Positions 1-10,932 of a stretch of 64,000 bases of DNA are shown piece by piece. The translations under genes and the position numbers were made by a program. The notes below the pieces were generated by a model. It worked only from the letters and a program-made list of their open reading frames with translations, was not told the DNA's origin and ran no database searches. Position 1 is the first letter of the stretch, and the number at the start of each line of letters is the position of its first letter. Origin of the DNA: Flagellimonas pacifica (lineage in GTDB: Bacteria; Bacteroidota; Bacteroidia; Flavobacteriales; Flavobacteriaceae); contig NZ_OBEH01000006.1 in NCBI RefSeq assembly GCF_900215465.1, forward strand, positions 232,321 through 296,320. The letters run 5' to 3'.

Positions 1-3000
1 CTTTCAATGAACCGTTCCGTTACAGGAATTACTTTTAGTGCAACGGTAAATCCATTGGCGATATTTAGAGAACCAGCAGAAATAAAAGAAAAAGGGTTAA
101 AAACAAATAAGGATAAAGGCTTTTTTAGATTTAATAAAAACGCTTTAAAGTTTGATAAAAATGCTCAAGCATCAACGCTAAACACAGGGCAGAATACCAT
201 ATTGGGGACATTAAGTCCTTTTAGAACCTTTACCGATCAGGGTGTTACGACCTCACTATCCAAATTACGTGGATACAATTTCAATGTAAGTTTCGGGGCG
301 CAGGTCAATCCCGCAGTGGCCCCCATTGGTATTGAAGGTGGACTAACAGGAACCTTTGGATTGACCGTGACCAAAGAAAAAGAATCCGTGCCAACTTATG
401 GATATTTAAATACACCTTCCAGTATTGGCAACTATCGGTCCGATTATTTTACGGAAAAAGCACAGTCCTTTGATCGTCGTGATTATTTTATCGGTATCCC
501 ATTTTCGACCCCAGACAACTATATGTTGACCGGAGAAGGGCTTTCCGGTGGTTTCCGACCCTATCGAAAAAGTGTGGGGCACTATTTCCCTGAAATGATA
601 GACGGTGACGAGAACAAACGTCGGACCTATGGGATAGGTATTGAAGGGATGTTCGGGACCAATATCGGTGTAGGGGTAAATTTGGCCTTTGGCAATACCA
701 AGTCAAAAATCAAGGATTGGGCCAGAGATGGCAATACCAACGCAGGTGGCTTTTCATTCAACGATCCAGCCAATGATAATTTATATCGTTTCTACGGCGA
801 TATGGGAGGTAAGATGGCGTATGGCAATAATGACTTGGCCAAAGCGGATTTGACCGCTTCACCAAATTTTCCCGGCATCACAACGGTATTTCCAACCTTA
901 ACATCGGAACAGATTACAGATTTGGATGAAACCCAAGCAAAACATGCTTCCTATATCGAAAAGGAGAGTTCTGGTTTCAGTATCCATAACGAGGCGGGCT
1001 TGAAATATACCTATGATGTGGATATGAAAGTCAAAAATACGGCCAACCTCTCCATAGATGTAAATGACAATGACAATATTGAAGAGAACTATCTCACATT
1101 CAAGCAATTGTTTTTGGATAACAATTTTGATGTGGACCAGTGCCTTCACAATGTGGTCGTGGGCGATGTTAAAAAAGAAGGCTATGCCGCTACCTCGCTT
1201 CTGACCAGTATAACCACTTCAGATTATATTGATTTGGGAGCCTCTGGGCCTGATGAAGGGGATTTTGGGGGATGGACCAAGTTCGAATATCACAAAAAGT
1301 ATGGAGATGCAAATGACGAGGGTAATTCAAACTGGTACCGTTGGAGAATTCCCTACAATGGATTGTTCTATTCAAAAAATTCAATTTCGGATATTAAGGA
1401 TGATACGGGTTTTGTGACCACTGGTGAAAAGGAAATCTATTTCTTGAAAAAGGTGGAGACCAAGACCCATGTGGCTTATTTTGTTACGAACAAATCTACC
1501 CCAGACCGTTTTGGTGTGGACGGATCAAATGATCAGGCCCGTTTTTTACAGGGTACCGGTGCGGATCGGTTTGATGGGTTGGCTGCTTCCGTTCTTACCA
1601 CTGAAGATCCATCGGCCAATAGTGCAAGTGCCAAGAACACGGTGGATCAATTGGAATATCTTGAAAAAGTGGTGCTGTTTGCCAAGGATAGACCAGAAAT
1701 CCCTTTGCAGACGACAAACTTCAAGTATGATTATTCTTTGGTGGGAAACCTTCCGAATAATACCAATGGCAATTTTCCCAACAGCTCGACAGCCGGGAAT
1801 AGTGGCAAGCTGACCTTAAGAAAAGTATGGTCTGAGTTCGAAGGCGTCGTGGGAGCCCGTATCAGTTCGTATAAATTTGATTACCGTTACAAGGACAGAG
1901 CGGATTATCCCGATTATCTGGTTTCGGAACGACCAGAACTGGCCAGTTTATTTTCATTGAGTGATCGTTATTCGGTCAATGCGCAAAACCCGGATTATGG
2001 CCCACATTTACTCGATGCCTGGGGTGCCAACCAATACAATGGTAGGGAAAGGCATTTGAACTTGATCAAATGGCCCTATCAAGGTGAAATCCCGGATAAT
2101 GCTTTTGATCCGGCTGCATGGCAGTTGAAACAGGTGACCCTGCCATCGGGAGGACAAATTTTGGTGGAATACGAGAGCAAGGATTATTCCTATGTACAGG
2201 ACCGCAATGTGATGGCCTTGGTGAAACTTTCGGATACCAATGACAATTATGATGCTCCGACCTATACCCTTGATTTGACGGACATAGGGTATGATCCTGT
2301 GGAAGATGCCGATAAGATTCAAGACCTCCATCAATATTTAAGAACATACTTTTTGGAAGAATATGATGATACGGCGATACCGGTAAATGGAGGGTTGGCC
2401 AATATATTGGGCAAGGATTTGGGCAATCTCAAAGTGGACAAGCGGATATACTTCAAATTATTGTACGCACTTGAGGGAACTTTTGCTGGTATTGAAAATT
2501 GCAAATCAGAATATGTTACCGGTTATGCCAAAGTGTTGGATGTACAGTATGATTCTGGCAATAACCAGATAGCCATCCAATTGGACGGTTCCAATGACGG
2601 GAAAAACTTGGTGGGGGTTGGTCTTTTTGACGACCCTGTGGAAGATCAAGGGTATCGTCTGACGCCCAGACAGGCTTGTTATGATTACTATACCACACAG
2701 CGATGGGGGAAATTCACTGCTGGCTGTGAATCAAATATAGAGCGAAGATATGAACGGCGTATCAATGAATTGGTGGGTTGTGAAGGCCCATTGGTCAATA
2801 ATATTGGAGAAGCTGTTGCCATTGCGGAGTTTACCGTTGCAGGTATCGGAGTCGTTTCTGGGCTATCGGTGAATTCTAGATATCCTGAGAAATCGGAGGT
2901 ATGTATGGCGCTCAACCCGGAACTGTCCTATTTGAAAATACCCATTAACAAAGCCAAACGTGGCGATGGCATCCGTGTCAAAAGGGTTCTGATGTTCGAT

Positions 3001-5214
3001 AAGGGAATTGAGGATGGGGATGCCGCCATCTATGGTCAAGAGTACACCTATGAATTGGAAGATGGCCGTAGCAGTGGTGTTGCCACCAACGAACCCAATG
3101 AGATGCGTGAGGAAAATGCCCTTGTTGGCTTTTTGCCCAAGGACGATCAATCCTGGTTGAACCGCTTGATTTCTGGGAAGGACATGGAACAATCGGAAGG
3201 GCCCATAGGGGAATCCCTACTTCCTTCCCCTTCTGTAAAGCATGCTCGAGTAGTGGTCGAAAATATCCATAAAGGGAGGACAGGGTCTGGTTATACGGTC
3301 TATGAATTCTTTACCTGCAGGGATTATCCCTTTGACAAACTATATGATTATTCCCAAAATGGTAATGGGGCTGCCGATCAATTTGATATAGGGGCCGCAC
3401 AACCAGCTAGAGGGGTTGACTATTCCGTGCTTCAGGACAATAGTTACGATGATAAACTTCGTATTCCAACACCTAACTTTAGTTATAGTGTTGATAAGGC
3501 ATGGGCCTCCCAGGGATTTCGATTCATTATGAATTCCATGGATGGAAAGCCCAAATCGGTACGGACCTATGGCGGGGATTATACCATGGGGAATACCAGC
3601 TATATTTCCTCAGGACAGGATTTTTACTACTACGAACCTGGAGAGAAGGTTCCCATGATGCAGGGGGATGGCACCTATTATTGGGATACCCCGGGAAAGG
3701 AAATGGATATTACCATGGAGAAATTCCAGTTACAGAACCAAAACTTGGATTTCAATTTTGAAATCGATGTCAGTGTTGGTCTGGTATTTCCACCGCCCAT
3801 ATTTGTGTCCGGATGGTTACAGTTCAGTTTTAGTGAACAAAAACTGAGCAAATATGCCATATCCAAGGTCATCAAATATCCCGCAATCCAAAAAAAGGTG
3901 GTTTCCTATAGTGACAATATTGCGTCCGAAACAGAACATCTGGCTTTCGATAATGCTACGGGAAGACCTTTGTTGACCAGGACCTTTGATGCGTATCACA
4001 ACATCCCTCTGGCGGGAACGACGGATGTGCATGATGGATCGATCTACAGTTTGAACCTTCCTGCGCATTGGAACTATGCGCAGATGGGTAGAAAATCCGA
4101 AAATTCCAATTATACCAACCAATTGTTGGCAAGTTCAGGACAGGTAGTGACCTATGGTTCGGGGGCCAACCCATTGAACCCCACGAATGGGGATGTAGGT
4201 ACTTGGGACATCAAGACCGATAGGGTCATCTCGTCCGGAGCCAACACATTCAATACGTTGGCTGGAATCACTACTTGGATGGATGGCAACATCAATGCCA
4301 TTTATAATTCTGCCGGGGCGACCCCTGAATTGGAAAGGATATGGCGTCTGCACCAGAGTTATGTGTACAAGGGCGAGACCAAAAAATCCTCCAATAGGGA
4401 TACCCAGTTGGGTAAGATATATGAAGGTGGAGTACTTGAGGACTATACTCTTTTTGACTATACCACAGGGGCCAATCAAGACGAACGCTGGGTAAAACTG
4501 AGCGAGGTCACCAAATATTCGCCAAATGGCAATGCTTTGGAAGAACAAGATGTCCTAGGGGTTTACAGTGCATCAAAATTTGGATATGATTTTACACAAC
4601 CCATAATGATCGGGCAAAATGCACGATATGATGAAATTTATTTTGAGCACTTTGAGGACGAGCAAGGGAGCAGTATTCCCAATATAGCCCAAGGTGTGGC
4701 CCATTCAGGCAGGTATTCCCAAGAAATTACATCTGGTGCCTCCATTGTTTCCAATGTGATTGCACAGGATTTGTTGAGCACCACAGGTGGATGGCTCAAG
4801 TTTTGGACGAGGTCCCAAGATGTATTGGACAGCCCGATTATTACCGTACTTGGAACAGATTACAGTCCAGAATTGGTAGCCAAGACAGGGGAGTGGACAC
4901 TTTATAGGGTCTTTATCGATGCAGCATCACTGCCTCTTGGGCAACAAGTGAACATGATATTGAGCTTTGGCAACCCTATTGCCCATATCGATGATATCAA
5001 ATTCAATCCAAAAGAATCACAAACGACCTGTTTTGTTTATGATGTGAAGTCTTTGCGGTTGATTACCCTTTTCGATGACCAGCATTTTGGTCTGTATTAT
5101 CAATACAACAATGAAGGCCAGTTGGTAAGAAAACTCATTGAAACGGAAAGAGGATTGAAAACCATTACAGAAACCCAATACAATACACCCCGTGAAAACC
5201 GCAATAATCTTTAG
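1..5214 (+). CDS. Giant RHS-locus protein 1, 5' end outside window
   Basis: The frame is open from the first base and the first ATG in it is at position 7. No signal peptide follows that ATG, so the true start almost certainly lies upstream and more than 1735 residues are encoded. I do not recognise a catalytic domain. The protein is rich in Gly, Asn, Asp, Tyr and aromatic beta-strand-like segments, as in bacteroidotal proteins that accompany RHS genes. Near the C-terminus (about residues 1560-1660) a jelly-roll-like stretch with GGWLKFW precedes an RHS-like tail (GLYYQYNNEGQLVRK). It ends without a T9SS sorting domain. Its stop overlaps the next gene by 23 bases, and the whole block to 21992 is co-directional, so it is probably part of one transcription unit. 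A cell-surface or secreted role is inferred from its neighbours; the function is unknown. Confidence 0.8.
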   Translation, partial: LSMNRSVTGITFSATVNPLAIFREPAEIKEKGLKTNKDKGFFRFNKNALKFDKNAQASTLNTGQNTILGTLSPFRTFTDQGVTTSLSKLRGYNFNVSFGAQVNPAVAPIGIEGGLTGTFGLTVTKEKESVPTYGYLNTPSSIGNYRSDYFTEKAQSFDRRDYFIGIPFSTPDNYMLTGEGLSGGFRPYRKSVGHYFPEMIDGDENKRRTYGIGIEGMFGTNIGVGVNLAFGNTKSKIKDWARDGNTNAGGFSFNDPANDNLYRFYGDMGGKMAYGNNDLAKADLTASPNFPGITTVFPTLTSEQITDLDETQAKHASYIEKESSGFSIHNEAGLKYTYDVDMKVKNTANLSIDVNDNDNIEENYLTFKQLFLDNNFDVDQCLHNVVVGDVKKEGYAATSLLTSITTSDYIDLGASGPDEGDFGGWTKFEYHKKYGDANDEGNSNWYRWRIPYNGLFYSKNSISDIKDDTGFVTTGEKEIYFLKKVETKTHVAYFVTNKSTPDRFGVDGSNDQARFLQGTGADRFDGLAASVLTTEDPSANSASAKNTVDQLEYLEKVVLFAKDRPEIPLQTTNFKYDYSLVGNLPNNTNGNFPNSSTAGNSGKLTLRKVWSEFEGVVGARISSYKFDYRYKDRADYPDYLVSERPELASLFSLSDRYSVNAQNPDYGPHLLDAWGANQYNGRERHLNLIKWPYQGEIPDNAFDPAAWQLKQVTLPSGGQILVEYESKDYSYVQDRNVMALVKLSDTNDNYDAPTYTLDLTDIGYDPVEDADKIQDLHQYLRTYFLEEYDDTAIPVNGGLANILGKDLGNLKVDKRIYFKLLYALEGTFAGIENCKSEYVTGYAKVLDVQYDSGNNQIAIQLDGSNDGKNLVGVGLFDDPVEDQGYRLTPRQACYDYYTTQRWGKFTAGCESNIERRYERRINELVGCEGPLVNNIGEAVAIAEFTVAGIGVVSGLSVNSRYPEKSEVCMALNPELSYLKIPINKAKRGDGIRVKRVLMFDKGIEDGDAAIYGQEYTYELEDGRSSGVATNEPNEMREENALVGFLPKDDQSWLNRLISGKDMEQSEGPIGESLLPSPSVKHARVVVENIHKGRTGSGYTVYEFFTCRDYPFDKLYDYSQNGNGAADQFDIGAAQPARGVDYSVLQDNSYDDKLRIPTPNFSYSVDKAWASQGFRFIMNSMDGKPKSVRTYGGDYTMGNTSYISSGQDFYYYEPGEKVPMMQGDGTYYWDTPGKEMDITMEKFQLQNQNLDFNFEIDVSVGLVFPPPIFVSGWLQFSFSEQKLSKYAISKVIKYPAIQKKVVSYSDNIASETEHLAFDNATGRPLLTRTFDAYHNIPLAGTTDVHDGSIYSLNLPAHWNYAQMGRKSENSNYTNQLLASSGQVVTYGSGANPLNPTNGDVGTWDIKTDRVISSGANTFNTLAGITTWMDGNINAIYNSAGATPELERIWRLHQSYVYKGETKKSSNRDTQLGKIYEGGVLEDYTLFDYTTGANQDERWVKLSEVTKYSPNGNALEEQDVLGVYSASKFGYDFTQPIMIGQNARYDEIYFEHFEDEQGSSIPNIAQGVAHSGRYSQEITSGASIVSNVIAQDLLSTTGGWLKFWTRSQDVLDSPIITVLGTDYSPELVAKTGEWTLYRVFIDAASLPLGQQVNMILSFGNPIAHIDDIKFNPKESQTTCFVYDVKSLRLITLFDDQHFGLYYQYNNEGQLVRKLIETERGLKTITETQYNTPRENRNNL

Positions 5215-5932
5215 GATACAAATCGTCATTTTAGCATTGTTTCCCATAATGGGATGGAGCCATGGCCCCAGCTGTAATGTCATGGACTGCAAGGAAAAAC
5301 TAATGTCCTATTTGAATAGGATGGAATCCATGAGCGCCCCAAAAAATGGGCAGGTTTACCATGTGAGGTACAGCATGGAAACTAAGTTCAGCTCGAATAG
5401 CGGGGTGGAGTCCAAAACAACGGATACCGAGGTGTTCACAACGGCCAACAAAATAGCTGTCTATGATAGCAACATGAGTGTCTTTGGGGACGAAAAAGAC
5501 ATCTTTGTGGTACTTCCGGAACATGGAAAAATCTATTGGAACAATTCAGACCCAAGGATTTTCAATGATATCAATACGTACAGGAAATTTCTTGAAATAC
5601 AACGCACTTTATTGGATTCGGCCGAAACTGTTGATTGCGTTCATAAAGACAATGGACTGACATTGATAACCGTGATTCCGAACGCAGATTTTGCCAAACG
5701 GACAAAGTTGGTGCAACAAAAGATCACATATGATCCAAAAAAGGATAAGATCGTCAGTGTTGAGAACGGCTACAATGGCCAAAGCAAGATCAAAAAGCAG
5801 CGGATTACCTATGAAAAAATGGACTTTGACAGTCCAAAAGAAATTATTTCCCCGGTTGCGGCCCTGTTCAAAGGACACCAGCTAAAACCTGCCTATAAAG
5901 GATTTGAAATCATCGATAACAGAAAAAATTGA
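5192..5932 (+). CDS. Exported protein of unknown function in RHS operon
   Basis: This 246-residue protein starts with GTG at 5192, inside the end of the preceding gene. That start is chosen because it gives a Sec signal peptide (MKTAIIFRIQIVILALFPIM, then GWSHG). The mature part alternates beta-strand-like and charged segments (for example DIFVVLPEHGKIYWNN and KQRITYEKMDF). This resembles the general look of LolA-fold periplasmic carriers, but I cannot support a family assignment. Two cysteines close to the mature N-terminus (PSCNVMDCK) may form a disulfide. It lies between two giant exported proteins with almost no spacing, so a periplasmic accessory or chaperone role for them is a reasonable guess only. 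Confidence 0.75.
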   Translation: MKTAIIFRIQIVILALFPIMGWSHGPSCNVMDCKEKLMSYLNRMESMSAPKNGQVYHVRYSMETKFSSNSGVESKTTDTEVFTTANKIAVYDSNMSVFGDEKDIFVVLPEHGKIYWNNSDPRIFNDINTYRKFLEIQRTLLDSAETVDCVHKDNGLTLITVIPNADFAKRTKLVQQKITYDPKKDKIVSVENGYNGQSKIKKQRITYEKMDFDSPKEIISPVAALFKGHQLKPAYKGFEIIDNRKN

Positions 5933-5936
5933 CACT

Positions 5937-8900
5937 ATGCGGATACAGAACTTTTTTGCCAAGCTAATAGCAATAGGCTGTTTTATCGCCACACAGCATA
6001 TACAAGCCCAGGAATTGGGAGTTCGATCGGATCATACGATGATAGCGGTCCCTTCCAGTGGAAATACGACAACAGGAAGCTTGAATTTCACGACCCCGTG
6101 CTCTGATTTTTATGTGAAGGGTGGAAAAACATGGGTCAAGATCGATTTGGGACAACAATATGGTTTTGGTAGCGGAACTGCTGGACTGCTCTTCGATACT
6201 AACGTCAATCTCGATTTGACCTTGGTCACTTCTGGAGGCACCAATCCTACCATTAATTTTGATGTGAACTTGGATAACCAAAACCCGGAAGGGTTGGTTT
6301 ATTTGGATTTGGAGCAGTATCTGGATCGTACAAATCCAGCTACGGGACTTTCCTATTTGTCCGAATCGATAAGCAGTGTCACTGCGACCATAAATTCTGC
6401 CTCAGATGGTCTAGGAGCCATTGATGTACAGGCCAATATGGGGATTGGACTTTACTATGAATTGAGTTATGGCATCGATGTGGCCAATAATGTAGTGAAT
6501 TTGGTATCCAATACCGTAACGCCAAACGGCAAGGTGGTTTCCTTTGAATGGACGGATACCTGTGAGGCACCCAATTACGAATTTCAATTGCTCCGTCTGT
6601 TCAATAAGGACGAGACCTTAGTTTCCGATGAACGACAAATTGGAACAACAGTGGATTGGAGCAAGGCATTGAACTTTCATACGTTTAGTTCCAGCAACCA
6701 AATTTCCCTTACCATTGGTGAGGGGCAAGGGTTCTATGTGTGGCGGGTGCGTCCCATAGGTACTTTCTATGACAATGGATCAGGGAACAACAAGAACTGG
6801 GGAGTATGGAACACATCTGCCTATGACGCGGGCAGTTATGAATTCAACGACCCAACAGGGACTGTGGAAGCTTTCTTTTTTGAGGACCCCGATGACAATA
6901 CCAATTACCAGTATAGTAGGGTGTTTACAGAAGGAAACAAGGTAAGTGAGCAAGCAACCTATGCCACTACCTTGAACCAAGTAAAACAAACCCAGCGCTA
7001 CTTTCCCTCAAAGGATTATAAAATTGTGTCGCAAACAGTTTTGGACCATTCGGGCAGGCCGACTTTGACAACATTGCCCGTTCCCATAGAAGGGGAACGT
7101 ATTGATAGGTACAGGAACAATTTTGTTACTACAAACGGTGAGCTTTACCGGGCCAAGCATTTTGATGAGGTATCCAATTATGGACAGCCATCCACCATTG
7201 ATGCCACAGGTGCCTTTGCGTATTATTCAAGCTTGAACACGGATAAACGGATACCAAATTCAGAAGGATACCCCTATACAAGGGTCATTTTTAGCAATGA
7301 TGGTACAGACAGGGTCGTTGAACAATCCGGAGTGGGCAAGACCCATATGTTGGGCGATCAAGCCATTGGACAAGGACGTACGGTAAGAACTTTGTATGGC
7401 ACTCCGACCGAAGAGGAATTGGTGGCGCTTTTTGGAGATGAGGCCCCAGATCCCGAACAAGTGGCCAAGGTCATTACGATTGATCCAAACAACACCAAAT
7501 CCGTAGCTTATATCACCAAGGAAGGGAATACGATCGCTACAGGACTGACTTTCAGTGAGGATGACACTGTTTTGGATAAGATCACTACAGGCCCCACTGT
7601 TTCCGGGATAAATGATAAAATCACAAATAATACGGCAACGGAAAAAGGTTTCAAGGCTTCCAAGCGAATTACCATTCTGCAGGATGCCACGGATTTGAAC
7701 ATCGGTTATACGATTGACAAACCAGTTTTGGAGGGACTCTGCAATAACCTTGAAATTGATGTGGATTATAAACTTCACATACAAATATTCAATGCGGACA
7801 CTGGTACAATGGTTCAAGAATTTACAGAAGAGAGCATTGGCGATCTATCCACTGACCCTACGAACCAAAAGATCATAGTGGATTTTGGATCCGTCAATTT
7901 GGACACAGGAACGTATTATGTGCAAAAGACCTTGGAACCTGTGGATGACTTTACGGCAAAATTGGTGGCCAATCAAGAGAACACCAAGAAACTTATCGAA
8001 CCTTATTTTGCATGGTTGGTCAGTGCACTGGACGAAATTGATTGTGAAGAGGAGATGCAGTACCTGTACAACGATATTTTCTTCTATGGACAGATACTCG
8101 CCAACCAGAATTTGGTGGCCAGTTTGGCTGCCGACAATATTTTGAATTTTGACTGCACAGATTGTTCAACCATAGCCTATCAATTCAAAAGAAAGGACAG
8201 TGCTGATCCTGAAGCCACAGATGAATTTTTAGATTTTTACGAACAGAATCCCGGACTGTATGGCGTGGAAATCATTTATTTTGACGGGAACAATCTGGTG
8301 CCCATTGATTATGCCCAGACTTCTAGTCTAGGGGATATCAAACCTATCGAAGTACGGTTTACGACACCCTGTTGTGAGTTTAATATTCCAATAGTATTTA
8401 CGCCTCCATTTAGAAAACCCTCGCCTGAAGCATTGGAGGCCTATACGGCCGATGCAACGGCAGTTGGTCAACTGAATGGTTCGACCAACTATTTTGATAC
8501 ACCATTAAATGCGATCAATCCCAACAACGAATTTTTAACGGATACTGCCTCGAATTTCACCTATCAAGACAACGGAAGTGGAAGCATCACGATTACCAAT
8601 AGGAATGCTTATCCCATGGATTTTGAAGGCTATGCCATTTCCATGCTGTATGAATGCAAGACATTGACGGATACCAACTATACCAGAAACATGGCAGCCG
8701 ATGAAATTTACAACGCCATGCGGGGGTGGCACAGGCCCGGATTATTGAACCAAATGGTCTATCATATGGCTACCGACGATTATGGTGCCAATGGATGTGC
8801 CAATAGGGCCAATGGATCGGATCCCAACGATCCACCAACATTTGTTGGTGGTACGCCCAATCCCAATATTGGAAAGTATAATATTTGCGATATTCCCGAA

Positions 8901-10928
8901 GCTCCTGTCCGTCTGAACGGAGCACAATATTCAATCAATAAATTGGCGGAATGTTGGGAACCATTGGTCATTGAATTGGTGAACAAAATTTGCGTTAATC
9001 CATACACTGCAGATATCGATCAGGATAGCAACGTGGCCAATAATGTGGATGATCAGAATAAAGATGCGGTCAATGACGCCGTAAAAAGTATAAAGAGCTG
9101 GATTATCCGTTGGATTTCAAGGGGCAAGATCAAGCGAAAATTACGTAAAAAAAATGCCAGCACCACGGATGATATCAGGGACGAAGTGGAGAAGTTGGAC
9201 AATAACTTGGTCAAGACCTTTTTGGATTGTACGGGCTATGTCTTTGCCGATATTTTGGATCCGGATACACCCTCCAACAATTTTGCGGAATTTGATAATG
9301 ATTTTGACACGGACATCAATGATGGGGAATACAATAAGGAGCGTCTTTTGAATGGAGGCAATGGTGCTGATTGGGCATTTTTCTCCATTGATCAAAACGT
9401 TGCGGCTGGAACCTATGTGCAACCACCATCAGACCCGGCGATAGAGACAACAGGAATTTTAAGGGATATCTTTCCCAATATCCAAGATCCCGTTTATGCC
9501 TTTAAGTACTATGCATACAAGAACGGAACCTTTCCAAGTCTGGAAGTGGAGACCTGTTATCGGGATCCCAATATTTGTTTTGACGAAAATGAGAACCCTG
9601 TCCCTTGTTGTGGAGGAACGTTACAAGACCCCGTACCCTGTAACTTCTGTGGGATAGGGTATATCACTTGTCCTTATGATAAAAGTAGCTGGAGCTGTGA
9701 CCAGCGGTTCACCTTTTATGACATGATCAAAAACTATGATGAAGTATTGACTCCCGATGGTGTGGTCATCAGTTGTGAAAACTACTATGAGGCTACCGAA
9801 TATGTTGTCAACCCTGATTTTGAAAAATTATTGGATGAGGATGGAGGAAATACAGGGGATTTTGTACTGCAATATTTGAATCCGGACATACCGTTGGATG
9901 CCTTTGTGGATTTGCCATATCTATCTCGGAACCTAATCGATACTTATGTTTCCAATAAGACTTTTGAACAATTGCAATCGGAAGGAGGCCCCGTGGAAAT
10001 GAATGATATCAACGGAGATGTCCAGACCACAGGAGTAAGTATCATTGAAAATGATGCCTATGCCATGATGGAGGAATGTAGCTCCAATTGTGACCAGCGA
10101 AGGGATGAATTCCGTGAGGAACTCATACGGGCATTTTCTGATCGCTGTTATGAGATTGGGGAATGTAAGATTGATCCCAATGATAATATTATTCCCTATG
10201 AGGACATTGAATTGATGGTCGATCAGATTGTGGCACAGTGTAAATCACAGTGTACCATAAGTTCCTTTGCGTGTTCTGATGAACCCTGTCGTCTACCTAC
10301 CAAATCCCCTTTGGAATTTGGTGGAAGTCCTGAGGCCAGTAACGATTTCAATACCTCTTATATCGATTTTGGGGTAAGCGGTCCGATTGTCACAGGCATA
10401 TCCAATCGTGAGAACCAGACCCTTAGGGTCATCGATACCAACTCGGCGACCATTGTGGATACGGGGGAGGCCGCTTTGGTACAGAACGTATCGGCAACAG
10501 GGGCCTTTGAAAAGTATGATTATGGTTCCGACCCTTCCATCTGGGACGTCCGTCGATCATTGACCTATGCCGAATTTACACGTTGGACACAGGCCATGGA
10601 ATGGGACATTGTTCTGGATATACCTAGCAAATGTGATGAGTTTGGGAACTACAACGCGTCATTGACATACGATTCCAATGGTCTTCCCATTGAACCTGTG
10701 TACCTGTTCAATGAAGAAACAGGACTGTATGATATACAACAAAGTTTTTCCATTGCACCCAGTCCATATGTGACCAAGGACAATCCGGCAGGGCCAGGTG
10801 ACACTTTTGTGGAACGTGATCAGTACATAAAGAACAATACAACACCTGCTTCGCCCAATGATCCTGCATTGAACGAACCGGTAAACTCACCAGCAGTGGG
10901 TATAAAAGTAGAAATAGATAACAACTAA
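5937..10928 (+). CDS. Giant RHS-locus protein 2, cysteine-rich, exported
   Basis: The frame opens at 5904, but the ATG at 5937 is preferred: it follows the previous stop by 4 bases and starts a good signal peptide (MRIQNFFAKLIAIGCFIATQ, then HIQAQE). The product is about 1663 residues. Around residues 330-400 it has the segment that usually opens bacteroidotal RHS proteins (NYQYSRVFTEGNKVSEQATY, then a stretch with DHSGRPTLTTLPVP). This suggests an N-terminal half of an RHS-type shell without the core and toxin. A basic helix near residue 1060 (GKIKRKLRKKN) and a cysteine-rich part (roughly 1200-1500, with CCGG, CNFC and CDQR) are notable. No T9SS sorting domain is present. It is probably translated with its neighbours and may form a complex with the RHS protein at 11349; function inferred. 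Confidence 0.8.
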   Translation: MRIQNFFAKLIAIGCFIATQHIQAQELGVRSDHTMIAVPSSGNTTTGSLNFTTPCSDFYVKGGKTWVKIDLGQQYGFGSGTAGLLFDTNVNLDLTLVTSGGTNPTINFDVNLDNQNPEGLVYLDLEQYLDRTNPATGLSYLSESISSVTATINSASDGLGAIDVQANMGIGLYYELSYGIDVANNVVNLVSNTVTPNGKVVSFEWTDTCEAPNYEFQLLRLFNKDETLVSDERQIGTTVDWSKALNFHTFSSSNQISLTIGEGQGFYVWRVRPIGTFYDNGSGNNKNWGVWNTSAYDAGSYEFNDPTGTVEAFFFEDPDDNTNYQYSRVFTEGNKVSEQATYATTLNQVKQTQRYFPSKDYKIVSQTVLDHSGRPTLTTLPVPIEGERIDRYRNNFVTTNGELYRAKHFDEVSNYGQPSTIDATGAFAYYSSLNTDKRIPNSEGYPYTRVIFSNDGTDRVVEQSGVGKTHMLGDQAIGQGRTVRTLYGTPTEEELVALFGDEAPDPEQVAKVITIDPNNTKSVAYITKEGNTIATGLTFSEDDTVLDKITTGPTVSGINDKITNNTATEKGFKASKRITILQDATDLNIGYTIDKPVLEGLCNNLEIDVDYKLHIQIFNADTGTMVQEFTEESIGDLSTDPTNQKIIVDFGSVNLDTGTYYVQKTLEPVDDFTAKLVANQENTKKLIEPYFAWLVSALDEIDCEEEMQYLYNDIFFYGQILANQNLVASLAADNILNFDCTDCSTIAYQFKRKDSADPEATDEFLDFYEQNPGLYGVEIIYFDGNNLVPIDYAQTSSLGDIKPIEVRFTTPCCEFNIPIVFTPPFRKPSPEALEAYTADATAVGQLNGSTNYFDTPLNAINPNNEFLTDTASNFTYQDNGSGSITITNRNAYPMDFEGYAISMLYECKTLTDTNYTRNMAADEIYNAMRGWHRPGLLNQMVYHMATDDYGANGCANRANGSDPNDPPTFVGGTPNPNIGKYNICDIPEAPVRLNGAQYSINKLAECWEPLVIELVNKICVNPYTADIDQDSNVANNVDDQNKDAVNDAVKSIKSWIIRWISRGKIKRKLRKKNASTTDDIRDEVEKLDNNLVKTFLDCTGYVFADILDPDTPSNNFAEFDNDFDTDINDGEYNKERLLNGGNGADWAFFSIDQNVAAGTYVQPPSDPAIETTGILRDIFPNIQDPVYAFKYYAYKNGTFPSLEVETCYRDPNICFDENENPVPCCGGTLQDPVPCNFCGIGYITCPYDKSSWSCDQRFTFYDMIKNYDEVLTPDGVVISCENYYEATEYVVNPDFEKLLDEDGGNTGDFVLQYLNPDIPLDAFVDLPYLSRNLIDTYVSNKTFEQLQSEGGPVEMNDINGDVQTTGVSIIENDAYAMMEECSSNCDQRRDEFREELIRAFSDRCYEIGECKIDPNDNIIPYEDIELMVDQIVAQCKSQCTISSFACSDEPCRLPTKSPLEFGGSPEASNDFNTSYIDFGVSGPIVTGISNRENQTLRVIDTNSATIVDTGEAALVQNVSATGAFEKYDYGSDPSIWDVRRSLTYAEFTRWTQAMEWDIVLDIPSKCDEFGNYNASLTYDSNGLPIEPVYLFNEETGLYDIQQSFSIAPSPYVTKDNPAGPGDTFVERDQYIKNNTTPASPNDPALNEPVNSPAVGIKVEIDNN

Positions 10929-10932
10929 CCGT

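Noticed and set aside
2008..2347. Overlapping minus-strand frames inside giant protein 1
   Set aside because: Two different frames over the same codons with no protein-like composition; shadows of the plus-strand gene.
7260..7817. 185-codon minus-strand frame inside giant protein 2
   Set aside because: Low-complexity shadow of a long coding frame, no motif and no promoter.
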